Origin: Methylobacterium mesophilicum SR1.6/6
Lineage (GTDB): Bacteria > Pseudomonadota > Alphaproteobacteria > Rhizobiales > Beijerinckiaceae
Assembly: GCF_000364445.2 (NCBI RefSeq)
Contig: NZ_CP043538.1
Span: 3,601,875 to 3,665,874, forward strand
DNA: 64,000 bases
Direction of reading: 5' to 3'
The notes beneath the pieces were generated by a model. It saw only the letters and a program-made list of their open reading frames with translations. It had not been told where the DNA came from and made no database searches. The position numbers and the translations under genes are program-made. Numbering within the stretch: position 1 is the first letter of the stretch; every line of letters starts with the position of its first letter. Shown here piece by piece: positions 1 to 7,939 of the stretch.

Positions 1-827
1 GCGCCGTGGGTGCGCGGGCCCGGATCGGCCCGGTCGAGGGCGAGCCGGAATCCCAGGCCCATGAGATGCTCGGTCGGGTACGGGGCCAGCGCGTAGCCCA
101 CCTGCGCGAGGCGGGCCGGCCAGCCCACCGCGACCTCGTCCCGCGGGTGCCGCACGAGGCGGAGATAGGTCTCGGCCACGGCCTCGGGCGCGTAGTACAG
201 GTGGCCGGGATTGAGCCGCTTGCCGGTGACGTTGGCGCCGTGCTCCAGTCCCGGCGTGTCGACGATCGCCGGGAACACCGCGCAGACGTGGACGTGCCGG
301 TGCCGGGCGAGTTCCTGGCGCAGGCTCGCCGAGAAGCCGCGCAGGCCGAACTTGCTCGCCGTGTAGGCGGCCGCGAAGGGTGTCGGCGCCCAGCCGCCCA
401 TGGAGACCGTGTTGATCAGCGTGCCCCGGCCGCGGTCGAGGAAGTGCGGCAGCACCGCGTAGGCGCCGTGGAGCGCGCCCAGCAGGTTCACCGCGATCGT
501 CCGCCGGTGCAGGTCGAGCGGCGCGTCGAGCAGGGGGCCGAAGACGCCGACCCCGGCGTTGTTGATCCAGACGTCGATGGCCCCGAAGGCGTCGATCGCG
601 GCGCGGGCCAGGGCGTCGACCGCCGCCGGATCCGTGACGTCGGTGGGGACCGCCAGCGCCCGCGCCCCCGATGCGCGCAGGTCCCGGACGATCCCGTCGA
701 GCACCTCCGCCCGGCGCGCCGCCAGGACCACCCGGGCGCCCCTCGCCGCGAAGGCCTCGGCGGCGGCCCGGCCGATGCCGCTCGAAGCCCCGGTGATCAC
801 CACCGTGCCGCCGTCCCGTCCCGCCAT
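1..827 (-). CDS. Short-chain dehydrogenase/reductase, cut by left edge
   Basis: The reading frame opens at an ATG at 827 and stays open off the left edge, giving about 275 residues. The nucleotide-binding motif TGASSGIG lies at residues 12-19, NNAG follows in the middle, and the active-site YTASK (YxxxK) is present, so this is a classical NAD(P)-dependent SDR. The C-terminal part around GWPA suggests the longer SDR subgroup of roughly 300 or more residues. The substrate cannot be told. It is divergent from the YihY gene at 978, with about 150 bp between the starts. The family is clear; the true C-terminus is outside the window. Confidence 0.85.
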   Translation of the reverse strand, partial: MAGRDGGTVVITGASSGIGRAAAEAFAARGARVVLAARRAEVLDGIVRDLRASGARALAVPTDVTDPAAVDALARAAIDAFGAIDVWINNAGVGVFGPLLDAPLDLHRRTIAVNLLGALHGAYAVLPHFLDRGRGTLINTVSMGGWAPTPFAAAYTASKFGLRGFSASLRQELARHRHVHVCAVFPAIVDTPGLEHGANVTGKRLNPGHLYYAPEAVAETYLRLVRHPRDEVAVGWPARLAQVGYALAPYPTEHLMGLGFRLALDRADPGPRTHG

Positions 828-977
828 GCCGGGTCTCCGTCTCGTCTTGCAACTCCACAGCGAACCGCGGCGCGGGAAGTGGCGTTCCCCCTGGCAGCTG
901 CGGCGAACCGGACATGTCTGCCCGCGGACCTCCGAACGCCGCCCCGAGCCCGTCCGCCTGTCCGCCGAGGTCCGCCG

Positions 978-2159
978 ATGCCAACCCCCGACCCGATCCG
1001 CCCCGAGGCCGCCGGCCCGCAGGGACGGGCTTCGCAGGACCAGGCCTCCGCCGTCTGGACGCTGGCGCTCGCCACCGCGCTGATCGGCCTCGTCGCCTTG
1101 CCGCGCCGGGCCGCCCGGCCGGCCGAGCGGCGGGCCGGGGCGCCCGAACGCGACGGCGCACGCCGGCCCTCGCCCTCGCACGCGGGCGGCGAGGCCCACG
1201 CGGTCGCCCGGACCCAGACCGATCGCGGGCGCGCCGCCTCGGGGCCGACCGAGATCCCCGCCAAGGGCTGGAAGGACATCGCGCTGCGCACCTACCACGA
1301 CATCGGCGAGAACCGCCTGTCGCTGATCGCGGCCGGGGTGACCTTCTTCACGCTGCTGGCGATCTTCCCCGCGGTGGCGGCCCTGGTTTCCTGCTACGGC
1401 CTCGTGGCCGACGCCTCGACCATCAACGACCAGCTCGCCAGCCTCCAGGGCATCCTGCCGCAGGGGGCGCTGGAGATCGTCGGCGATCAGGTCAAGCGCC
1501 TGAACGAGCAGGGCAACACCACCCTCGGCTTCAGCCTGCTCGTCGGCATCGTCCTGTCGGTCTGGAGCGCCAATGGCGGCGTGAAGCACGTCTTCGACGC
1601 GCTCAACCTCGTCTACAACGAGCGCGAGAAGCGCAACTTCGTGGTGCTCAACCTCGTCTCCCTCGGCTTCACCGCGGGTGCGCTGCTGTTCCTCATCCTG
1701 GCGCTGTCGGCAGTCGTCGTCCTGCCGGTGGTGCTCTCGTATATCGGCCTCGGCACGGACGCGTGGTGGCTGACGCTGCTGCGCTGGCCTGCCCTGCTGG
1801 TGGCTGTGCTGCTCGGGCTCGCCCTGCTCTACCGCTACGGGCCCAGCCGGGACGCGCCCCGCTGGCGCTGGGTCACGCCGGGCGGCGCCCTGGCGGCCGT
1901 GCTCTGGATCGCCGCCTCGCTGCTGTTCTCCTGGTACGTCGCCCATTTCGGCAGCTACAACAAGACCTACGGCTCGCTCGGCGCGGCGATCGGTTTCATG
2001 ACCTGGATCTGGCTCTCGACCATGATCGTGCTGGTCGGCGCCCAGGTGAATGCCGAGATGGAGCACCAGACCGCCGAGGACACCACCGTCGGTGAGCCGC
2101 AGCCCCTCGGCACCCGCCGGGCCCGCATGGCCGACACGGTGGGCGCCGCCGCGGAATAG
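978..2159 (+). CDS. YihY/virulence factor BrkB family membrane protein
   Basis: A 393-residue inner-membrane protein. A hydrophobic stretch near residues 25-42 is followed by a charged, Arg/Pro-rich linker and then the YihY domain from about residue 95 (KGWKDIALRTYHDIGENRLS) with about six membrane segments and the family signature around NGGVKHVFDALN. Members are often misnamed ribonuclease BN; the role is unknown and may concern membrane transport. The ATG at 978 is chosen because the frame upstream of it is only antisense to the SDR gene. The extra N-terminal hydrophobic segment and linker exceed the usual 280-320 residue family length. Confidence 0.85.
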   Translation: MPTPDPIRPEAAGPQGRASQDQASAVWTLALATALIGLVALPRRAARPAERRAGAPERDGARRPSPSHAGGEAHAVARTQTDRGRAASGPTEIPAKGWKDIALRTYHDIGENRLSLIAAGVTFFTLLAIFPAVAALVSCYGLVADASTINDQLASLQGILPQGALEIVGDQVKRLNEQGNTTLGFSLLVGIVLSVWSANGGVKHVFDALNLVYNEREKRNFVVLNLVSLGFTAGALLFLILALSAVVVLPVVLSYIGLGTDAWWLTLLRWPALLVAVLLGLALLYRYGPSRDAPRWRWVTPGGALAAVLWIAASLLFSWYVAHFGSYNKTYGSLGAAIGFMTWIWLSTMIVLVGAQVNAEMEHQTAEDTTVGEPQPLGTRRARMADTVGAAAE

Positions 2160-2711
2160 GGCGCCTGCGCGGCGTCGCCCCGGTGGCGGAACGGGGACCA
2201 GGCTCCTGAGGTCTCCCATCCTGGTCCGGCCGCCGGTCACCGCCCGGGATCAGGCTGTCATGGCTGCTCTGCCGCGCGCCCGCAGGGTTTCGGCGCCTCT
2301 GCCAAGCAACCGAGGGCTCGCGGGCCCGATTTCGGGCGGGTGCGAGACTTGTCCCGCCTCCGGCTCACGACCGGACGAGGCGAACTAACACAGGTTGGCG
2401 CGCGTTTTTTCGGTCCAGGCACAAGCCGGTCAAGAAGATCCGAACTTCGGTGTTCGAAAGATCGCTGCTCCTTGCCTGATAGAAATATCCGTGGCTCGCT
2501 CCTTCAACGATACCGCTGGTGATGCCGTCCTGCGGGCCGGTGGCAAGGCCGGGGCCTTGTGGCCGCATCCCGGCAGGCGGAACGTGGCCGGGCTTTCCGT
2601 GCCGGCCGTTCGTGCCCCGATGGTCCATCCCCTGCGGGTCATGGGGGCCGCGGCGTGAGGCGGTTCGGTTCGCAGCACGCCGGCGCGGCAGCGCTTTGAC
2701 CGGAGGCGGGC
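2160..2711. other. Intergenic region, no gene recognised
   Basis: About 550 bp between the YihY stop and the Crp/Fnr start. No frame with a plausible product was found. It contains a relatively AT-rich patch near 2395-2500, which may hold the promoter of the downstream regulator. No repeat or RNA structure was recognised. Confidence 0.5.
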
Positions 2712-3422
2712 GTGGATAACCCGTTCGTCCGGAAGATGGAGCAGCATGTCCGGCTCGCGCCCGAGGACCGCGCGCTGCTCGACGGCCTCGCGCGCCAGCA
2801 TGTCCGCCACGTCGCCGCCCGTCAGGACATCGAGGGGCAGCAGAGCGACCCGTACCACACGCACCTGATCCTCGACGGCTGGGCCTGCCGGTACAAGCAG
2901 TTCCCGGACGGGCGGCGGGCGATCGTCGCGCTGCTCCTGCCCGGCGACCTGTGCGATCCCTTCGTGTTCCGCCGCGCGCGGATGGATCACGCCATCGGGG
3001 CACTCACCCCGGTCACCGTCGCGCGCATCACGCCGGACCAGATCGGCGACGCGATCCGCGGCCGGCCGGCGGTCGAGGAATGCCTGTGGCGGGAGATGCT
3101 CGCCACCCTGGCGATCCACCGGGAGTGGATCGCCAGCGTCGGCCGGCGCTCGGCGATCGAGCGGCTCGCCCACCTGTTCTGCGAGCTGCACCTGCGGCTC
3201 GCCCGGGTCGGGCTGGCGGACGGGACCTCGCTGCCGATGCCGGTGACCCAGCCGGATCTCGCCGACGCCCTCGGCCAGACGAGCGTGCACATCAACCGCA
3301 CCCTCAAGGAGCTGCGCACCAGCGGCCTCGTCGCCCTGCGCAGCCGGCGCCTGACCATCCGCGACCTCGACGGGCTGATGGAGCGCGGACTGTTCGATCC
3401 GGCCTACCTGCAGCTCTCCTGA
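2712..3422 (+). CDS. Crp/Fnr family transcriptional regulator
   Basis: A 236-residue protein starting at GTG 2712, preceded by GGAGG at 2702-2706. The N-terminal two thirds is a cyclic-nucleotide-binding-like beta-roll (LILDGWACRYKQFPDGRR, LLLPGDLCD). The C-terminal third is a winged helix with the recognition segment TQPDLADALGQTSVHINRTL near residues 178-197. No Fnr-type N-terminal cysteine cluster is visible, so it is unlikely to be a direct [4Fe-4S] oxygen sensor. It lies about 120 bp upstream of larC in the same direction. A Crp/Fnr protein (LarR) controls lar genes in Lactobacillus, so control of the neighbouring operon is possible but inferred only from position. Confidence 0.85.
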   Translation: MDNPFVRKMEQHVRLAPEDRALLDGLARQHVRHVAARQDIEGQQSDPYHTHLILDGWACRYKQFPDGRRAIVALLLPGDLCDPFVFRRARMDHAIGALTPVTVARITPDQIGDAIRGRPAVEECLWREMLATLAIHREWIASVGRRSAIERLAHLFCELHLRLARVGLADGTSLPMPVTQPDLADALGQTSVHINRTLKELRTSGLVALRSRRLTIRDLDGLMERGLFDPAYLQLS

Positions 3423-3543
3423 GGGCGGCGGGCGATACGCCGCGGCATGGCCGCCCCGTGAGTCGCCTGGCGAACCTTGCCTCGGGCGTGAATCGGCCGA
3501 TCTGAGCCGGATCTTCCTTCCCGTCCGGGCCGCCTGACAGACG

Positions 3544-4893
3544 ATGCACATCCACCTCGACGCGCTCGGAGGCGTCGCCGGCGACATGTTCGCCGCCGCG
3601 CTGCTGGACGCCTTTCCCGAGCACCGGGAGGGCGTGCGCGCGAGCGTCCGGGCGGTCGATGCGCGCATCGCCTGTGCGGTGCAGGATCACAACGACGGCA
3701 TCCTGCGCGGCTCACGTTTCGCCGTCTCGAGCCCCGAAGCCGACCGCGGACCGCACCGGCACGACCACCCGCGTCCCGCGCGGGATCACCACGGGCACCA
3801 CGACCATGCCCACGATCACGTCCACGATCACAACCACGTCCATGCCCACCACCATCCCCACCACCACGATCACGGCGGTGAGCCCGGTCATCAGCATCGT
3901 CATGAGCACGGCCACCGGCCCTGGGCGGAGATCCGCGCCCTGCTGGCGGCGGCGGATCTCGCGCCTGCCGTCCGGGCGCACGCGCTCGGCATCTTCGGCC
4001 ACTTGGCCGCCGCCGAGGCGCGGGTCCACGGCATCGCCGTGGCGGCGGTGGCGTTCCACGAGGTCGGCGCCTTCGACTCGATCGCCGACATCGTGGCCGC
4101 CGCCCACCTGATCGCCGTGCTGGAGGCGCGGAGCTGGAGCGTCTCGGCCCTGCCCCTCGGCTCCGGCCGGGTTCGGACCCAGCACGGCCCCCTCCCCGTC
4201 CCGGCGCCCGCGACGGCGCTGCTGCTCGAAGGGTTCGCGACCCTCGATGACGGCATCCCCGGCGAACGCGTCACCCCCACCGGCGCGGCGATCCTGCGCC
4301 ATCTCTGCGGCGACGATCCCGGTCGGGGACGCCCCCGGGGGATCCTGGGGCGCACCGGCATCGGCTTCGGCACGAAGGTCCTGCCGGGCCTGAGCAACTG
4401 CCTGCGCGCCCTGGTGGTGGAGGACGGTGGCTCCACCGGTCCGGGCCGGCGGGACCTTGCGGTGATCGCCTTCGAGATCGACGACCAGTCGGGCGAGGAC
4501 CTCGCCATGGGGCTCGACCGGCTGCGGTCGGAGCCCGGCGTGCTCGACGTCGTGCAGGCGCCGGTCCTCGGCAAGAAGGGCCGGATGATGGCCCGCGTCC
4601 AGGCCCTCGTACGGCCGGAGAGCCTGGAGGCGGCGATCGCGGCCTGCTTCCGGGAGACCACCACGATCGGCCTGCGTTACCACCACGTGGAGGGCGCGGT
4701 GCTCGACCGCGCGGCCCGCAGGGTCGAGCACGACGGCCGGTCCGTTCGCGTGAAGGTCGTGGCGCGGCCGGGCGGGCGCACCGCCAAGGCCGAGGCCGAC
4801 GACGCCCGCGACCATCCGGGCCACGCGGCCCGGGCCGCCCTGCGCCGCGAGGCCGAGCAGCGCGCGCTGGAACAGGAGCAGGAGGAGCGGTGA
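3544..4893 (+). CDS. larC: Nickel insertion protein LarC
   Basis: A 449-residue LarC, the CTP-dependent cyclometallase that inserts nickel into the pincer cofactor (NPN) used by lactate racemase and relatives. Hallmarks are the N-terminal HIHLDALGGVAGDMF, the middle FHEVGAFDSIADIVAAA and GERVTPTGAAIL. In Lactobacillus plantarum the protein is made from two reading frames by programmed frameshifting; here it is one intact frame. Residues 71-124 are an expanded low-complexity segment with about 26 histidines, probably nickel-binding or storage. The stop overlaps the larE start (GTGA), so the two are translationally coupled. The start ATG lacks an obvious Shine-Dalgarno. No larA lies in the window. 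Confidence 0.93.
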   Translation: MHIHLDALGGVAGDMFAAALLDAFPEHREGVRASVRAVDARIACAVQDHNDGILRGSRFAVSSPEADRGPHRHDHPRPARDHHGHHDHAHDHVHDHNHVHAHHHPHHHDHGGEPGHQHRHEHGHRPWAEIRALLAAADLAPAVRAHALGIFGHLAAAEARVHGIAVAAVAFHEVGAFDSIADIVAAAHLIAVLEARSWSVSALPLGSGRVRTQHGPLPVPAPATALLLEGFATLDDGIPGERVTPTGAAILRHLCGDDPGRGRPRGILGRTGIGFGTKVLPGLSNCLRALVVEDGGSTGPGRRDLAVIAFEIDDQSGEDLAMGLDRLRSEPGVLDVVQAPVLGKKGRMMARVQALVRPESLEAAIAACFRETTTIGLRYHHVEGAVLDRAARRVEHDGRSVRVKVVARPGGRTAKAEADDARDHPGHAARAALRREAEQRALEQEQEER

Positions 4894-5711
4894 CGCGCCA
4901 GCATCTCGAAACCGTCCTATCGGGGCTTGGGCCCGTCTCGGTCGCGGTGAGCGGCGGGGTCGACAGCCTGACGCTCGCCACCTTCGCCCACCGGCTGGCG
5001 CCGGGCGCGGCCCTGATGGTCCACGCGGTCTCGCCGGCCGTGCCGGAGGAGGCGACCGCGCGCGTCCGCGCCGAGGGCGCCCGCGAGGGCTGGGACCTGC
5101 GGGTCATCGAGGCCGGCGAGTTCGCCGATCCGGCCTACCGGGCGAACCCGGTCAACCGCTGCTTCTTCTGCAAGACCAACCTGTACGGTGCGGTCCGGCA
5201 GGTCACCGACCGCCAGATCCTGTCGGGCGCCAACCGCGACGACCTCGGCGAGTACCGCCCCGGCCTCGACGCCGCCCGGGAGCATGGCGTGCGCCACCCC
5301 TACGTGGAGGCGGGCTTCGACAAGGCGGCCGTGCGGGCGCTCGCCCGCGACCTGGGCCTCGGGACGGTGGCGGAGCTGCCGGCGGCACCCTGCCTGTCCA
5401 GCCGGGTCGAGACCGGCATCCCGATCGAGCCGGAGACCCTGGGCTTCATCCACGCCGTCGAGCGGCTGGTCGGCGGGGTGCTGGATGCGGACAGCGGCGC
5501 CAAGCGCGCGGTCCGGTGCCGGGTGCGCGCCGAGGGCGTGGTGGTGGAACTCGATCCGGCGAGCCTCGCGGCACTGGCTGCGGAGGATCGCGAAAAGCTC
5601 GGGGCGGGCATCCGGGACATCGCGCCGGCGCGTCTCGCCGGCCTCGTCCGGTTCGCCCCCTACCGGGTCGGCAGCGCCTTCCTGGTACCGCAGGGAGAGG
5701 CCCGGTCGTGA
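4890..5711 (+). CDS. larE: Pyridinium thiocarboxylate synthase LarE (ATP-dependent sulfur transferase)
   Basis: A 273-residue PP-loop protein with SGGVDS near residue 21, which adenylates the nicotinate-derived intermediate (P2CMN) and adds sulfur to make the pincer thiocarboxylates. Cysteines sit in NRCFFCK (CxxC) and in APCLSSR. The latter matches the region of the sacrificial cysteine of Lactobacillus LarE; whether the extra cysteines bind an iron-sulfur cluster, as in some relatives, is not decidable here. The GTG start at 4890 overlaps the larC stop and is preceded by GGAGGA. The stop overlaps the larB start. Length is normal for the family. Confidence 0.92.
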   Translation: MTRQHLETVLSGLGPVSVAVSGGVDSLTLATFAHRLAPGAALMVHAVSPAVPEEATARVRAEGAREGWDLRVIEAGEFADPAYRANPVNRCFFCKTNLYGAVRQVTDRQILSGANRDDLGEYRPGLDAAREHGVRHPYVEAGFDKAAVRALARDLGLGTVAELPAAPCLSSRVETGIPIEPETLGFIHAVERLVGGVLDADSGAKRAVRCRVRAEGVVVELDPASLAALAAEDREKLGAGIRDIAPARLAGLVRFAPYRVGSAFLVPQGEARS

Positions 5712-6388
5712 GCGTCGCGGACGAATTCACCCTCGATTTCGCCCGGTCCGAACGGATCGGCCTGGAGGAGGCGATCTTCTGCGCCGGCAAGAGTCCCGAG
5801 CAGATCGACGCGATCCTGGAGGCCGCCCAGGCGCGCGGCGCCTCGCTCCTCCTCACCCGCCTCGACCCGGAGAAGCGCGACCGGTTGCGGGACGCGGCGC
5901 GGCTCGACTACTGCCCGGTCTCGCGCACGGCGGTGTTCGGCGAGGCGCCGCATGTCGCGGGCCCGGCCCGCGTCGCCGTGGTGGCGGCCGGCACCTCGGA
6001 CGTCCCCGTCGCCCGCGAGGCCCTGCGGGTGCTGGCCTATGCCGGCCGGGCCGCCTCGCTCTTCGCCGATGTCGGCGTCGCCGGCCTGTGGCGGCTGACG
6101 TCGCGGATCGAGGAGATCCGCGCGCATCCGGTGGTGATCGTCGCCGCCGGGATGGATGCGGCCCTGCCCAGCGTCGTCGGCGGCCTCGTGGCGGGCGCGG
6201 TGATCGCCGTCCCGACCTCCGTGGGCTACGGGGTCGCCGCGGGCGGGCGCGCCGCCCTCGACGCCGTGCTCGCGAGCTGCGCGCCGGGCATCACGGTGGT
6301 CAACATCGACAACGGCTACGGCGCCGCCTGCGCCGCCCTGCGCCTGCTCCACGCGGCAGGACGCCTCGCCGCGGGGACCGAACGATGA
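5708..6388 (+). CDS. larB: Pyridinium-3,5-biscarboxylate synthase LarB
   Basis: A 226-residue LarB, which carboxylates and hydrolyses nicotinic acid adenine dinucleotide to start nickel-pincer synthesis. The N-terminus carries the conserved FAxSxRIGLEEAIFCAGKS-type segment, and the C-terminal PurE-like domain carries VVAAGTSDVPVAREA, ADVGVAGLWR and VPTSVGYG. The start is GTG 5708, overlapping the larE TGA as GTGA. It completes larC-larE-larB, so the cell can make the cofactor if a LarA-type apoenzyme is encoded elsewhere. Confidence 0.93.
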   Translation: MSVADEFTLDFARSERIGLEEAIFCAGKSPEQIDAILEAAQARGASLLLTRLDPEKRDRLRDAARLDYCPVSRTAVFGEAPHVAGPARVAVVAAGTSDVPVAREALRVLAYAGRAASLFADVGVAGLWRLTSRIEEIRAHPVVIVAAGMDAALPSVVGGLVAGAVIAVPTSVGYGVAAGGRAALDAVLASCAPGITVVNIDNGYGAACAALRLLHAAGRLAAGTER

Positions 6389-6458
6389 GCCGACGCGAAG
6401 CATTACCCCGCCCGATGCGCGAAGCTGGAGACTGCACTGGTGTTCGAGCATCCGCCTC

Positions 6459-6597
6459 GTCATCCCGGGGCCGCAACGCGGAGCCCGGGATCCAGACACG
6501 CGCGTTCATTCATGGTTTGCGCCGTCGGCGGCTCTGGGTTGCCCGCCTCCGGCGTGCCCCTTCGGAGCCGGGCTCGCCTGTGGCGTCCCGGAACCAC
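6459..6597. repeat. Dispersed palindromic repeat, family 1, copy 1
   Basis: A roughly 140 bp REP-like element in the gap between larB and the aldo/keto reductase. It begins GTCATCCCGGGGCCGC, runs through GGGTTGCCCGCCTCCGGCGT and ends in GGCGTCCCGGAACCACG. A second copy lies in opposite orientation at 25811-25947 with long identical blocks. Both ends are related and inverted, so the unit can fold on itself. No coding sequence is involved. Confidence 0.8.
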
Positions 6598-6671
6598 GCA
6601 TGGGCCTTCGGTGGCGCAGCGACCTGCCGGATGATCACTTTGACTCACAGATCCTCGAACGGAGACAGCCG

Positions 6672-7796
6672 ATGGAACGCCGCAGCTTCCTCCAGGGCGC
6701 CGTGCTCGGCGCAGGTCTTTCGGGCGCGAGCCTCGCTGGCGCCGGCAGCGCAGGTGCGGCCGTGAACGCCCCCGCCCTTCCCGGCAACCGCCCGCAGGAT
6801 CCGGCGGACCTGCCCTTCGTCACCGATCCCGGCGAGCGCCGGGGCGAGATGCTCTACCGGACCTTCGGCAAGACGTCGGAAAAGATCTCGGCGATCGGGA
6901 TGGGCGGGTTCCACCTCGGCAAGAACGCCGTCACCGACGACGAGGCGACGCGGCTGATCCATGCCGGGATCGATCGCGGCATCACCTTCATGGACAATTG
7001 CTGGGACTACAACGAGGGCCGCTCCGAGCTGCGCATGGGCGTCGCCCTCGACCAGGGCGGCTACCGCGACAAGGTCTTCCTGATGTCCAAGATGGACGGG
7101 CGGACCAAGGAGGAGGCGCTCAAGCAGATCGACACGTCGCTGAAGCGCCTGCGCACCGACCGGATCGACCTCGTCCAGCACCACGAGATCCTGCGCTTCG
7201 ACGACCCGGACCGGGTCTTCGCCGAGGGCGGGGCCATGGAGGGGTTTCTCGAAGCGAAGAAGCAGGGCAAGCTGCGCTACATCGGCTTCACCGGCCACAA
7301 GGACCCGCGCATCCACCTGCAGATGCTGGAGGTGGCGGCCGAGCGCGGCTTCCACTTCGACGCGGTGCAGATGCCCGTCAACGTGATGGACGCGCAGTTC
7401 CGCTCGTTCAGCCACCTCGTCCTGCCGTATCTCGTGCAGAACGGCATCGCGCCGCTCGCCATGAAGACCTTCGGCGACGGGGTGATCCTGAAGTCGGACG
7501 CGCCGATCAAGCCGCTCGAGTACCTGCACTTCTCGTTGAACCTGCCGGTCTCGGTGGTGATCACCGGCATCCAGAACCAGCGCGACCTCGACCAGGCCTT
7601 CGAGGCGGTGAAGACCTTCACGCCGATGGACAAGGCGACGGTGGCCGAGCTGCTGTCGCGGGCCAAGCCCTACGCGCTGGAGGGCAAGTACGAGCTGTTC
7701 AAGACGAGCGCCACCTTCGACGGCACCGCCAAGAACGCGGCGTGGCTCGGCGACGACGTGCAGGGGGTGAAGAAGCTCGCGCCGACGATGGAGTAG
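6672..7796 (+). CDS. Tat-exported aldo/keto reductase
   Basis: A 374-residue protein opening with MERRSFLQGAVLGAG, a twin-arginine signal (RRxFL) followed by an Ala/Gly-rich hydrophobic run to about residue 35. The mature part is an aldo/keto reductase barrel: YRTFGKTSEKISAIGMGG at the N-terminus, DNCWDYNEGRSE with the catalytic Asp/Tyr region, LMSKMDGR with Lys, VQHHEILRFD with His. The FGKT..IGMGG opening and the C-terminal ITGIQNQRDLDQA resemble the 4Fe-4S-lacking periplasmic AKR subgroup. The substrate is unknown. Start chosen at ATG 6672 because the Tat motif follows directly. It converges on the molybdenum hydroxylase gene. Confidence 0.85.
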   Translation: MERRSFLQGAVLGAGLSGASLAGAGSAGAAVNAPALPGNRPQDPADLPFVTDPGERRGEMLYRTFGKTSEKISAIGMGGFHLGKNAVTDDEATRLIHAGIDRGITFMDNCWDYNEGRSELRMGVALDQGGYRDKVFLMSKMDGRTKEEALKQIDTSLKRLRTDRIDLVQHHEILRFDDPDRVFAEGGAMEGFLEAKKQGKLRYIGFTGHKDPRIHLQMLEVAAERGFHFDAVQMPVNVMDAQFRSFSHLVLPYLVQNGIAPLAMKTFGDGVILKSDAPIKPLEYLHFSLNLPVSVVITGIQNQRDLDQAFEAVKTFTPMDKATVAELLSRAKPYALEGKYELFKTSATFDGTAKNAAWLGDDVQGVKKLAPTME

Positions 7797-7812
7797 GAGC
7801 GGGCTGGCGCGT

Positions 7813-7935
7813 CCGATGTTCCCCTCCCCCTGTGGGGAGGGATCAGGGGTGGGGGTGGTGCGGAAGGCACCGCAGCGCTCGACCCTGGACCACCCCCACC
7901 TCCAACTCCTCCCCGCAAGGGTGAGGAGAGAAGCC
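7813..7935. repeat. Imperfect inverted-repeat intergenic element
   Basis: Fills the gap between two convergent genes. The left arm has CCCCTCCCCCTGTGGGGAGG and TGGGGGTGGT (7850-7859). The right arm has ACCACCCCCA (7889-7898) and CTCCTCCCCGCAAGGG. The 10-bp core arms are perfectly complementary. Short elements of this design are common between convergent genes in related genomes and may terminate transcription from both sides. Confidence 0.65.
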
Positions 7936-7939
7936 CCCC

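Noticed and set aside
6..977. Long plus-strand frame continuous with the YihY gene
   Set aside because: It is antisense to the SDR gene with clear motifs; Arg/Gly/Ala-rich text without a domain. The YihY start is placed at 978.
2712..3422. Calling the Crp/Fnr gene larR
   Set aside because: Only position supports this; Crp/Fnr paralogues are numerous in such genomes and no binding site was seen before larC.
3754..3915. CAC/CAT-rich stretch as a simple-sequence or CRISPR-like array
   Set aside because: It is in frame within LarC and encodes a His-rich segment; there are no regular spacers. No CRISPR array was seen in the window.
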